Origin: JANNSW01 sp031431235
GTDB taxonomy: Bacteria; Pseudomonadota; Alphaproteobacteria; Rhizobiales; Hyphomicrobiaceae
Direction of reading: 5' to 3'
Length of the DNA: 15,798 nt
Assembly: GCA_031431235.1 (NCBI GenBank)
Contig: JANPDA010000198.1
Span: 1 to 15,798 of the forward strand
Positions within the stretch are counted from its first letter, which is position 1; every line of letters starts with the position of its first letter. Both the position numbers and the translations under genes were made by a program. Positions 1 to 5,732 of this stretch are shown piece after piece. The notes beneath the pieces were generated by a model. That model searched no databases. It was not told where the DNA came from and was given only the letters and a program-made list of their open reading frames with translations.

Positions 1-774
1 GGTGGGTTGGCCCGGCATCAGCACGGGAACGATGAGGACGGCGACAACGGCTGTGGTGGCGAGGCCACCCAGGAACCCGCCCCAGGTCTTGCCCGGGCTG
101 ACCTTGGGGATGATGCGGTGATGGCCCAGGCTCTTGCCCCACACATATTGCGCGACATCATTGAGCTCGGTCAGCACCAGCAGCAGCAGCACCAGGGAAG
201 CGCCTTCGGCGATGCCGGTCTGGTCCTTCGGCAGCACCAGCAGATAGGCGATATGGCCGAGCGCGTAGACGGCCGTCATCATGCCCCAGTGCAAGGTGCC
301 CACTGCCTTCAGGAAGCCCTCCGTGTGACCGAGCACCACCATCGTCGAGGGCAGAACGATGAACATGTAGACCGGCACGAAAATGACGAAGAAGCCGTAC
401 TGGGCGGTCCAGATGAACCACGCCTGGATCGGGATCGACAAATAGGCGAGTGCGAGCACCTCACGGTCGGCCCGCCGCGTCGGGATGATCGAGAAGTACT
501 CTTTCAGCGCGAGGAAGCTGAGGAAAGCGAAGAAGACGACCGCGACCGTGCGCCCGAGCAAAAGCGCGCCGGCAGCGAGCGTCACCATCACCCACCAGGA
601 GCGCACGCGCTCGATGAGCTCGGTCTCGCCCCGATCGGGCCTGTCGCGCATCAGATAGTGAGAGACGAGCGAAGCGAGCCCCAGACCCAGATAGATGAGC
701 AGGATCACGCCGACGGCATTGGGTTGCAGTCCGGCGGCCGAAGCGATCCAGTCGATCAACCCCGTCAGCGACAT
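1..774 (-). CDS. ynbB: CdsA-like phosphatidate cytidylyltransferase, YnbB type (partial, C-terminus outside window)
   Basis: A reading frame of 258 codons starts at ATG 774 and stays open to the left edge; reading begins MSLTGLIDWIASAAGLQPNA. The protein is almost entirely hydrophobic segments. It has FLSFLALKEYFS near residue 85 and, near residues 200-235, a run containing LTELNDVAQYVWGKS and PKVSPGKTWGG, which is the cytoplasmic CDP-diacylglycerol synthase pattern. Both stretches match E. coli YnbB as I remember it (about 298 residues), so roughly 40 residues, including the final CdsA signature, are missing off the edge. Family knowledge: CdsA enzymes make CDP-diacylglycerol from CTP and phosphatidic acid in the inner membrane; the YnbB branch has no settled role. 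GGGAG lies 8 bases before the start, inside the end of the preceding gene, and only 3 bp separate the two, so they are probably translated together. YnbA and YnbB homologues being paired supports both calls. Confidence 0.9.
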   Translation of the reverse strand, partial: MSLTGLIDWIASAAGLQPNAVGVILLIYLGLGLASLVSHYLMRDRPDRGETELIERVRSWWVMVTLAAGALLLGRTVAVVFFAFLSFLALKEYFSIIPTRRADREVLALAYLSIPIQAWFIWTAQYGFFVIFVPVYMFIVLPSTMVVLGHTEGFLKAVGTLHWGMMTAVYALGHIAYLLVLPKDQTGIAEGASLVLLLLVLTELNDVAQYVWGKSLGHHRIIPKVSPGKTWGGFLGGLATTAVVAVLIVPVLMPGQPT

Positions 775-777
775 CGG

Positions 778-1389
778 CTAGCTCCCGCTCGCGGCTTCGA
801 GTGCCCCACGCACCCGGTTGAAGATGGTCAGGATGCCGAGCGAGGCGATCGCCAGCAGCGCGAGGTCGATCAGGAGAGCACCGCCGAGCCCGCTCGCTGC
901 GATCAAAGCCAAGGCTGCATAGGCGAGCGCACGATCGCTCTTTCCCATCGGGCCGTCATAGCGGCGCGTGCCGCCGGCAAGCAGCGAGGCAAGGCCCGCC
1001 CCTTCGGCGATGAGGGCGATCAGCACGGCGATCACGGCGAGCCCGCCGCTCACTCCGGGCAGCAGGGCGAGCGGCGCATAGAGCGCGGCATCGCTCGCCA
1101 TGTCGCAGATCTCGTTCAGCAGTGCGCCCAGCCGGCTCGCCTGCCCGTGCTCACGCGCGAGCATGCCGTCGATTGCGTTCAGCGCCATCCGGGCGAACAG
1201 CACGATCGGGAGCAACAGCAAAGGCAGCACAGCTCCGGGAAAGATCCAGAGCAGCAGGCCTTCGGCGAGCGACAGCACGAGCGCGGCGAGCGTCACCTCG
1301 TTGGCCGTGATGCCGCGTGTCGCGAGCTCCTGGGAGACCGGTCGCAGGCGCGCCTGAAACATGGGTTTGATGTCGTAGAGTGATGCCAT
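778..1389 (-). CDS. ynbA: CDP-alcohol phosphatidyltransferase family protein, YnbA type
   Basis: A 203-residue membrane protein beginning MASLYDIKPMFQARLRPV. The CDP-alcohol phosphotransferase motif lies near residues 70-97: NAIDGMLAR, then eight residues, then GALLNEICDMASD. Compared with the canonical D-x2-DG-x2-AR-x8-G-x3-D-x3-D pattern, the first and third Asp are Asn here. I recall the same Asn residues in E. coli YnbA, so this looks like a subfamily trait rather than damage. Family enzymes transfer a phosphatidyl group from a CDP-alcohol to a second alcohol in the inner membrane; the acceptor for this branch is not known to me. It lies 3 bp after the TetR gene and 3 bp before the CdsA-like gene, which would supply CDP-diacylglycerol, so the three form one operon. 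GGGAG sits about 10 bases before the ATG. Confidence 0.9.
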   Translation of the reverse strand: MASLYDIKPMFQARLRPVSQELATRGITANEVTLAALVLSLAEGLLLWIFPGAVLPLLLLPIVLFARMALNAIDGMLAREHGQASRLGALLNEICDMASDAALYAPLALLPGVSGGLAVIAVLIALIAEGAGLASLLAGGTRRYDGPMGKSDRALAYAALALIAASGLGGALLIDLALLAIASLGILTIFNRVRGALEAASGS

Positions 1390-1392
1390 GGC

Positions 1393-2019
1393 TCAAGCGC
1401 TCCCAGGTAAGAGCGGCGGGCGGCGGGCTTCGATTCCCCGCAGATAGGTTTCGACCAGATCGCGTATCAGCACGCGCGCGCTCTGCGCCGTCACATTGGT
1501 GAGCTTGTCGGCGACCGAGAGCGAGCAGATCCCGTGCACGCCCGCCCACAGCACCCGTGCGGCGAGCGCGGCTTCCGTCTGCTGGCCCGGCGCAAACATC
1601 GGCACCAGCCGCGCTTCGACCGCACCGAGCAACTCCGAGAGCCGGGCCCGATGCCAATCGGGCGTTGCCTGGCCGGCTGGCAGCGCGTGCTCGAGCAGAA
1701 TGCTCCAGAGGCGGGGAAACTCGTGCGAGAAGTCGAGATAGATTTCAGCCATCTGCAGCACGGCGTCCCTCGGTCGGGCCTCTGGGCGGGCGTCCGCGAT
1801 CCGCGCCGAAAGACGGTCGAGCAGGCGTGCCTCGACGTTGAGGACGACCTCATCGAGATTGGCAAAGACATTGTAGAGCGTGCCGGGCGAGCAGGCGACC
1901 CGCTCGGCGAGCGCCCGCGCGGTCAGGCCATCGAGGCCATCTGCCGCGAGGATCGCCTCGGCGGCATCGACGATCATGCCTTTGAGGGCATCAGGGCCGT
2001 GCTTGGAGCGTCGCGCCAT
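1393..2019 (-). CDS. TetR/AcrR-family transcriptional regulator
   Basis: A 208-residue protein from ATG 2019 (MARRSKHGPDALKGMIVDAA). The N-terminal helix-turn-helix covers about residues 31-55, with LTARALAERVACSPGTLYNV being typical TetR. The C-terminal ligand domain contains VLWAGVHGICSLS near residue 155, the WHG-type C-terminal signature. An in-frame TTG at 2064 would add 15 residues, but it falls next to the likely -10 box. AGGAA lies 4-5 bases before ATG 2019, so the ATG is preferred. It is the first gene of an operon with ynbA and ynbB homologues and has a palindrome at its promoter. It therefore probably represses itself and the two phospholipid genes in response to an unknown, perhaps lipid-like, ligand (inference). 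Confidence 0.92.
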   Translation of the reverse strand: MARRSKHGPDALKGMIVDAAEAILAADGLDGLTARALAERVACSPGTLYNVFANLDEVVLNVEARLLDRLSARIADARPEARPRDAVLQMAEIYLDFSHEFPRLWSILLEHALPAGQATPDWHRARLSELLGAVEARLVPMFAPGQQTEAALAARVLWAGVHGICSLSVADKLTNVTAQSARVLIRDLVETYLRGIEARRPPLLPGSA

Positions 2020-2065
2020 GGGGTTCCTGCTGATTGCCGTCCGTTTGCCGGGTGGCCTCCGCAAG

Positions 2066-2094
2066 AATATGGGGGATCAGTGAACGATGTTCAA
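2066..2094 (-). promoter_or_regulatory. Promoter with overlapping palindromic operator for the tetR-ynbA-ynbB operon
   Basis: On the minus strand, TTGAAC (complement of 2089-2094) is followed by exactly 17 bases and then CATATT (complement of 2066-2071), matching the -35 and -10 consensus at 4 of 6 positions each. The palindrome TGAAC-GAT-GTTCA at 2081-2093 covers most of the -35 box. A TetR dimer binding there would block polymerase. The predicted transcript start, near 2059, leaves a leader of about 40 nt before ATG 2019, agreeing with that start. Confidence 0.55.
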
Positions 2095-2111
2095 ATCGCG
2101 ACGCGCGATGA

Positions 2112-2696
2112 TCAATTCTTCTTGGCGACCTTGAGGCTCTGGCGGGGCCGCAGGTAGAACTTCTCCGAAAGCGGGAGTGTGCCCATGATGAAATGGCCGA
2201 TCTTGGGGAAAAACTGGTAGGAGACATCGGACACGATGACCGAGCTGTCGCCATTGCCGGCCTGGGTGAATCCGCTCGGCAGGCCGTCGTAGCTGGACCC
2301 GGCAGCGTAGGGCGCGCCGTTTTCCTTGTCATAGCTCCAGTCGACCGTCGCATTGCCATTGTTGTCGATGCTCACGCTCACGAGGGTGAGCATCATCGGG
2401 GAGGAGTCGACAGTGCCGAGCAGCGATTTTGCGATCTCGACGATATCGTTCAGGTCGGAGTCGGTCACTTCCTTGTTCTGGGCGACGAGGTCGGCCGTCG
2501 CGCTTGCGATCGCCGTCACCCGCCGATCGACGGACAATGCCTCGCTGAACTCGACCGCGCCCAGGAACAGCACCACCATGATCGGCACCACCATCGCGAA
2601 TTCGAGCGCGGCGACGCCGTCGGAGTTGCTGCGCAGCCGGGCGATCCCGGCTTGGAGGGAACGGAGGATCCGGAAGATCGTGCTGTTCGTTGTCAT
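2112..2696 (-). CDS. TadE/TadG-like pseudopilin of the Tad pilus
   Basis: A 194-residue protein with a basic N-terminus, then SDGVAALEFAMVVPIMVVLF at about residues 25-44, a class IVb prepilin-like site. Gly27 would precede the cut, Glu32 sits at +5 of the mature protein, and one hydrophobic helix follows. The rest is a soluble extracytoplasmic domain of about 145 residues with a DNNGN stretch and no cysteine. Family knowledge: TadE and TadF pseudopilins are processed by the TadV/CpaA peptidase and are needed for pilus formation. There is no von Willebrand A domain, so this is not a full-length TadG. It lies 80 bp after the other TadE-like gene, same strand. The start codon has only a weak ribosome-binding sequence (AAGAG). 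Confidence 0.85.
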   Translation of the reverse strand: MTTNSTIFRILRSLQAGIARLRSNSDGVAALEFAMVVPIMVVLFLGAVEFSEALSVDRRVTAIASATADLVAQNKEVTDSDLNDIVEIAKSLLGTVDSSPMMLTLVSVSIDNNGNATVDWSYDKENGAPYAAGSSYDGLPSGFTQAGNGDSSVIVSDVSYQFFPKIGHFIMGTLPLSEKFYLRPRQSLKVAKKN

Positions 2697-2776
2697 GGAC
2701 GTCGCTCTTGCGCGTTCGCTGCGGAGGGAAGGCCTACGGGACTGCGGCTTGCAGGCTCAGCTCAGTCGGATGGGAC

Positions 2777-3367
2777 TCAGTCGAAAGGCTCGTTCTTGAA
2801 GGCGGTCGATGCCATGATCAGCCGGTTGCCCTTGCTGTCGCCCGACTTGATGTTGCCGAGGCCGAGGCCGAAATCGGGCATCGAGGCAAACAGGCTCCAG
2901 TTGTAGTAGATGCTGACGAGCACGACGCTGCCGCCCGCCCCCATCGAGAACTGCTCGCTGCCGGTCTGGAGCGCGCCATCGTCATCGATCGGGTCGACCC
3001 CGCCGCCGACGGCTGCGGCAAACGTCGGGAAAGAGCGGACATCGACGAAAAGATTGTCGGCGCAGTTCATGAAGCCGGGCAGCTTTTCGCAGACCTCGGC
3101 CTTGAACTCGGTCGCGCTGAAACCTGCCGCGTGGGCTTCACCGGTGCGAACCATGCGTGCAGCCTGTCCGGTCGCATTCTCGAGCGAGAAGGTCGCGAAG
3201 TAGACGAACGCGACTTCCATGATGGCAAACAGCAGGGCGAGGAATGGGCCGATCACCATCGCGAACTCGACGGCGGTGAAGCCGCTTTCGCTGCGACTGA
3301 GGGCGCCGAGGCGCTGGAGCAGTGTCTTGCGGCGTGATGAATCGCTGGGCTGATGATCTGCGGTCAT
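2777..3367 (-). CDS. tadE: TadE-family pseudopilin of the Tad pilus
   Basis: A 196-residue protein from ATG 3367 with GAGAGA a few bases upstream. Residues 1-26 are polar and basic; then SESGFTAVEFAMVIGPFLAL (about 26-45) gives a prepilin-like processing site at Gly29/Phe30 with Glu34 at +5, followed by a membrane helix. The helix continues as MEVAFVYFATFSLENATGQAAR, the typical TadE segment after the site. The periplasmic part has two cysteines (in EVCEKL and MNCADN), which could pair. It precedes a second TadE-like gene and, from its position and likely substrate peptidase (CpaA, encoded divergently), serves Flp pilus assembly. The upstream 140 bp shows no promoter I would defend. Confidence 0.88.
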   Translation of the reverse strand: MTADHQPSDSSRRKTLLQRLGALSRSESGFTAVEFAMVIGPFLALLFAIMEVAFVYFATFSLENATGQAARMVRTGEAHAAGFSATEFKAEVCEKLPGFMNCADNLFVDVRSFPTFAAAVGGGVDPIDDDGALQTGSEQFSMGAGGSVVLVSIYYNWSLFASMPDFGLGLGNIKSGDSKGNRLIMASTAFKNEPFD

Positions 3368-3512
3368 GGATCTCTCTGCGGTCTACGTCCAGCACGTCAT
3401 TCTCGCCCCAATTGAAGCAAGAGAAGTGCTATCATTCGATTAAGTCCCGGCCCAATCTGCAAATTGAGTTAACCGAGACACGGCGCAATTGGCATTTGAT
3501 CGACCAAAGCAG

Positions 3513-3543
3513 AATGGGCAGTGCCGCATCGACGCTGCCCATT
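3513..3543 (-). terminator. Hairpin after the secretin-N-domain gene, possible terminator
   Basis: Arms AATGGGCAG (3513-3521) and CTGCCCATT (3535-3543) pair perfectly over 9 bp, extendable by a wobble and one more pair. The hairpin starts 28 bp beyond the stop of the 3572-4060 gene. On the minus strand it is followed by CTGCTTTGG rather than a clean T-run, so termination may be partial, allowing some read-through into tadE. Confidence 0.45.
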
Positions 3544-3571
3544 GCAATCTGCCTTGCGCGGGAAAACCCGG

Positions 3572-4060
3572 TCAGTTGCCGGAGGTCTCGACGTCGCCGC
3601 CCTCGGAGATCTTCATCTTCTGCTCGGCGGAGCGGACGATGCCCTGGTAGTGATTTGCCTCGTCGCCGATCTTGATCACCGGCTCGCACTTGGGGACGCA
3701 GTTGTAGGTGGTGGTCGAGCCACCGCGGTTGAGGCTGACGACCTTCTGCTCGTCGGCCTGCACCATCAGCCGCTCGGACAGGATGATGCGATCATCGGCA
3801 TTGAGCACGATCAGGTTCGTGACACCGAAGGTCTTGCCGGTGATGACGAGGAGCGTGCTGCTCTGCAGGGTGACGTCGGCGATCGAGGGATTGCCGATGA
3901 TGATGTTGGCGGCAGGCTCGGGCAGCCGCACCAACTTGGCCTGGTCGTACTGGACCATGAACTCATCGGCCTTGGTGGGGGCAGCGAGCAGGGCAGAGCT
4001 GAGAGCAACGGCAAGGGCCGCTGCCTTCCAGGTGGTAGTCTTGGCGACACCGTTCGACAT
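3572..4060 (-). CDS. Secreted pilus-assembly protein with a stand-alone secretin N-terminal-like domain
   Basis: A 162-residue protein. Residues 1-31 form a Sec signal peptide (KTTTWK, hydrophobic core, then PTKA before DEF). Residues 38-105 (KLVRLPEPAANIIIGNPSIA onward to IILSERLMVQ) match the pilus-assembly/type II-III secretin N-terminal domain (Pfam T2SS-T3SS_pil_N as I recall it), the same fold found in residues 55-130 of CpaC in this locus. There is no BON or secretin pore domain: after residue 110 the chain has YNCVPKCEP (Cys121, Cys125) and a polar tail. GAGGA is about 8 bases before the ATG. It is transcribed divergently from the flp pilin. It probably sits in the periplasm beside the CpaC secretin or the pseudopilins. 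The function is inferred from domain and context only; an alternative is an unrelated assembly chaperone. Confidence 0.85.
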   Translation of the reverse strand: MSNGVAKTTTWKAAALAVALSSALLAAPTKADEFMVQYDQAKLVRLPEPAANIIIGNPSIADVTLQSSTLLVITGKTFGVTNLIVLNADDRIILSERLMVQADEQKVVSLNRGGSTTTYNCVPKCEPVIKIGDEANHYQGIVRSAEQKMKISEGGDVETSGN

Positions 4061-4212
4061 GGGTCAAGTCCTCGATCACGGGTGAGTTCGAGGGGATTGA
4101 GCCGCAAAATGATGAACGAACCGCAAACGACTGCACCGGTCTGCGACATTTCCCTGCCGGCAGGGTGTAGCGCACAGGCTCCCACAGCCCGTTCGGCCCG
4201 TAGCCTGCATGC

Positions 4213-4228
4213 GTCAACCCGATACTAA
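4213..4228 (-). promoter_or_regulatory. Weak CtrA-like repeat before the secretin-N gene
   Basis: On the minus strand TTAGT, six bases, TTGAC: 7 of 10 matches to the CtrA pattern TTAAC-N6-TTAAC. It is 153 bp before the start of the 3572-4060 gene. Weak alone; listed because the same spacing recurs before flp and cpaB. Confidence 0.25.
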
Positions 4229-4351
4229 CGACAATCGATTATCCGCCGGGCGCATGTTCACAATGTATTATCCAAATATGTCTTCCATTTTATACATTTT
4301 TTCCACGAGTACATCGTTTTTCGTTCCGTGGGTTAAATTTATTTTTTATAA

Positions 4352-4367
4352 TTGACGAATGTTTAAC
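4352..4367 (+). promoter_or_regulatory. CtrA-like box upstream of flp
   Basis: TTGAC-GAATGT-TTAAC matches the CtrA pattern TTAAC-N6-TTAAC at 9 of 10 defined bases. It overlaps the last base of the TATAAT at 4347-4352 and lies 122 bp before the flp start. In Caulobacter, pilA transcription is CtrA-activated, so the position is sensible. With an AT-rich background, chance occurrence cannot be excluded. Confidence 0.45.
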
Positions 4368-4489
4368 TTATACCGTCGGGGTTTTTACCCGATATTAATA
4401 CGTGGAGACTAAATTCACTCTCGGTTCGAGCCCAACGGGCAATGACCCGTAGGTGAACTGCAGGTTTGGCTTCAAATCGGGAGAGATGA

Positions 4490-4669
4490 ATGAACAAGCT
4501 TTTTGCACGCTTCGGTAAGGACGAGTCCGGCGCGACCGCGATCGAGTACGCTCTCATCGCCGCCATCGTCGGCATCGGCATCATCACTGCGCTCGGCACG
4601 ATGAAGACCGAGCTCAACAACACCTTCGAGACGGTCGAGAGCGCCCTGACGTCGGCGAACTCGGAGTAA
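4490..4669 (+). CDS. flp: Flp/PilA-type major pilin of the Tad pilus (59 aa)
   Basis: A 59-residue prepilin, begins MNKLFARFGKDESGATAIEY. A basic leader of 14 residues ends in Gly14; cleavage before Ala15 leaves Glu19 and Tyr20 at +5 and +6, the conserved Flp motif, followed by the hydrophobic helix ALIAAIVGIGIITALGTM. The C-terminal part is short and polar (TELNNTFETVESALTSANSE), usual for Flp pilins, which are about 50-80 residues. GGAGA at 4480-4484 sits 5 bases before this ATG. An ATG four bases upstream (4486) is in another frame and does not give a pilin. It is the structural subunit, processed by CpaA and polymerised by CpaF/TadB/TadC. It stands alone between a regulatory region and a strong terminator, so it can be expressed far above the assembly genes. 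Confidence 0.97.
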   Translation: MNKLFARFGKDESGATAIEYALIAAIVGIGIITALGTMKTELNNTFETVESALTSANSE

Positions 4670-4729
4670 TCGATTGCGGCATCCGGCTCGCGGGCACTTC
4701 GCTTGCAGCCAGAGCCCGGTGGAATCAGC

Positions 4730-4767
4730 GGGCCGTTCGCCGAGCGAAGGCGGACGGCCCTTTCTTT
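4730..4767 (+). terminator. Strong Rho-independent terminator after flp
   Basis: Arms 4730-4741 and 4749-4760 form a 12-bp GC-rich stem (one G-T wobble) with loop GAGCGAA, followed by TTTCTTT. It starts 60 bp after the flp stop and should separate the abundant pilin message from cpaA. Confidence 0.85.
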
Positions 4768-5004
4768 GTGTGCGCGTCGTTGGCTTGTGGCTCTGCCCGG
4801 AGCCACGCTCGCCATGCGGTCTGCCTGTTCGGCCGGGCCCGATTGTCGCCTCGACGACCACAACTTCAGAGCCCCTTAACCAGTTCATTTTTTCGGCGCT
4901 GGAATCGGGCGCTTCCAGCCACATCCTTAAACGCGACGAAACCACACCCGGACATGATTGCTGAAAAGGGCGTCAATCAACAAAAACGGGTGGGAGTGTG
5001 TCGG
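4768..5004 (+). other. Spacer between the flp terminator and cpaA
   Basis: 237 bp, no convincing gene. It contains TTAACCAG at 4876-4883, one good CtrA-type half-site without a proper second half (ATTTT). The in-frame ATG at 4954 is an alternative cpaA start. The promoter for cpaA should be here but no clear -35/-10 pair is visible. Confidence 0.4.
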
Positions 5005-5508
5005 GTGGTCGAGGTGTTGTGTTGGGTGGTGTTTCCAGGGGCGATGGCATTGGCGGGGTCGATGGACCTCTTCACAATGACAATCCCCAATCGGATCTCT
5101 GCCGTACTGTTGCTCGGGTTCGCGCTGCTGGCGCCGTTGGTCGGACTGTCGCTGCCCGACATCGGGATCCATGTCGCAACCGGTCTGGCCGTGCTGGCAT
5201 TGACCTTCGCCATGTTTGCCAAGGGATGGATCGGCGGCGGCGACGCCAAGATCTTCGCGGCCGCGGCGCTCTGGCTCGGCTATGACTTCATCGGACAATT
5301 CTGCGGGCTGGCTGCGATTGCCGGCGGCATGCTCACACTCTTTCTGCTGACCTTCCGGCTCGTCCCGCTGCCGGCATTCATGATGCGGGAGACCTGGCTC
5401 GCCCGGCTGCACCATCGCCAGACCGGCGTGCCCTACGGCATCGCAATCGCCGCAGCCGCTCTCATGGTCTACCCCTCGACGCCCTGGCTTGCGAGCTTCG
5501 GGGGCTGA
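5005..5508 (+). CDS. cpaA: Prepilin peptidase CpaA (TadV-type, A24 family)
   Basis: A polytopic membrane protein of 167 residues from GTG 5005. The two catalytic aspartates of type IV prepilin peptidases are visible: Asp21 in GSMDLFTMTIPNR and Asp80 in GGGDAK (the GxGD motif). The short length with no N-terminal methylase/zinc domain is typical of Tad-type peptidases. It cleaves the leader of Flp and the TadE-like pseudopilins at the inner membrane. Start choice: GTG 5005 has GGGAG about 9 bases upstream and places the first membrane helix at the N-terminus as in homologues. ATG 4954, in frame, would add 17 polar residues (MIAEKGVNQQ...) without a good ribosome-binding site. It is isolated between two strong terminators, hence probably its own transcript. 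Confidence 0.94.
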   Translation: MVEVLCWVVFPGAMALAGSMDLFTMTIPNRISAVLLLGFALLAPLVGLSLPDIGIHVATGLAVLALTFAMFAKGWIGGGDAKIFAAAALWLGYDFIGQFCGLAAIAGGMLTLFLLTFRLVPLPAFMMRETWLARLHHRQTGVPYGIAIAAAALMVYPSTPWLASFGG

Positions 5509-5543
5509 GAACGGCGAGCCATCAGGCCGTCGACTGACATTTC

Positions 5544-5580
5544 AAAAAGGGCACATCGGCAAGACCGGTGTGCCCTTTTT
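5544..5580. terminator. Strong, probably bidirectional Rho-independent terminator after cpaA
   Basis: AAAAAGGGCACA (5544-5555) pairs perfectly with TGTGCCCTTTTT (5569-5580). The stem extends through TCGG/CCGG to about 16 bp with loop CAAGA. The A-run before and T-run after make it functional in both directions. It lies 36 bp after the cpaA stop. Confidence 0.92.
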
Positions 5581-5652
5581 GCTGCTTGCTCGACTGAAGC
5601 CGCCGCGGCCCGCAACGGCCTTGTGCCAATTTGGATCGGAATGACCCGGCAA

Positions 5653-5669
5653 TTAACGAGCTGTTGACC
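5653..5669 (+). promoter_or_regulatory. CtrA-like box and possible -35 upstream of cpaB
   Basis: TTAAC-GAGCTG-TTGAC(C) at 5653-5669 matches TTAAC-N6-TTAAC at 9 of 10 positions; the second half, TTGACC, could serve as -35. It ends 63 bp before the cpaB ATG. No convincing -10 is visible at 16-18 bp. It is the only promoter-like signal in the 152 bp between the cpaA terminator and cpaB, which must drive the long cpaB-tadC run. Confidence 0.45.
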
Positions 5670-5732
5670 AATCTCTCGCATCATCACGCTCAACTAAGTC
5701 TAGGACTTCGGGTGAAAGGACCCTTTTGCGGG

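Larger units (their letters stand above)
4061..4489. promoter_or_regulatory. Divergent intergenic region with an AT-rich core, between the secretin-N gene and flp
   Basis: 429 bp without a gene. By hand count, 4261-4380 has 37 G/C in 120 bases, about 31%, far below the surrounding coding DNA. A perfect TATAAT at 4347-4352 faces flp, though with a poor -35 (TTCCGT at 17-bp spacing). If used, it gives a leader of about 130 nt. That leader could fold at 4376-4391 (TCGGG/CCCGA) and 4435-4450 (ACGGG/CCCGT). CtrA-like repeats lie at 4213-4228 and 4352-4367. The region must hold promoters for both flanking genes; exact positions are uncertain because AT-rich DNA matches -10 boxes by chance. Confidence 0.6.

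Noticed and set aside
168..205. CAG/CAC trinucleotide-like repeat
   Set aside because: On the coding strand it is a run of CTG/GTG codons for Leu/Val in a membrane helix of the CdsA-like protein, not a separate repeat element.
7..1383. A long plus-strand open frame of about 458 codons rich in His, Gln, Arg and Asp
   Set aside because: It is antisense to the ynbB and ynbA homologues, whose minus-strand proteins have clear family motifs and membrane segments; the composition is that of a GC-rich shadow frame.
5631..5732. N-terminal extension of cpaB from TTG 5631
   Set aside because: It adds a polar segment before the membrane anchor and overlaps the CtrA-like promoter box; ATG 5733 gives the family-normal N-terminus.
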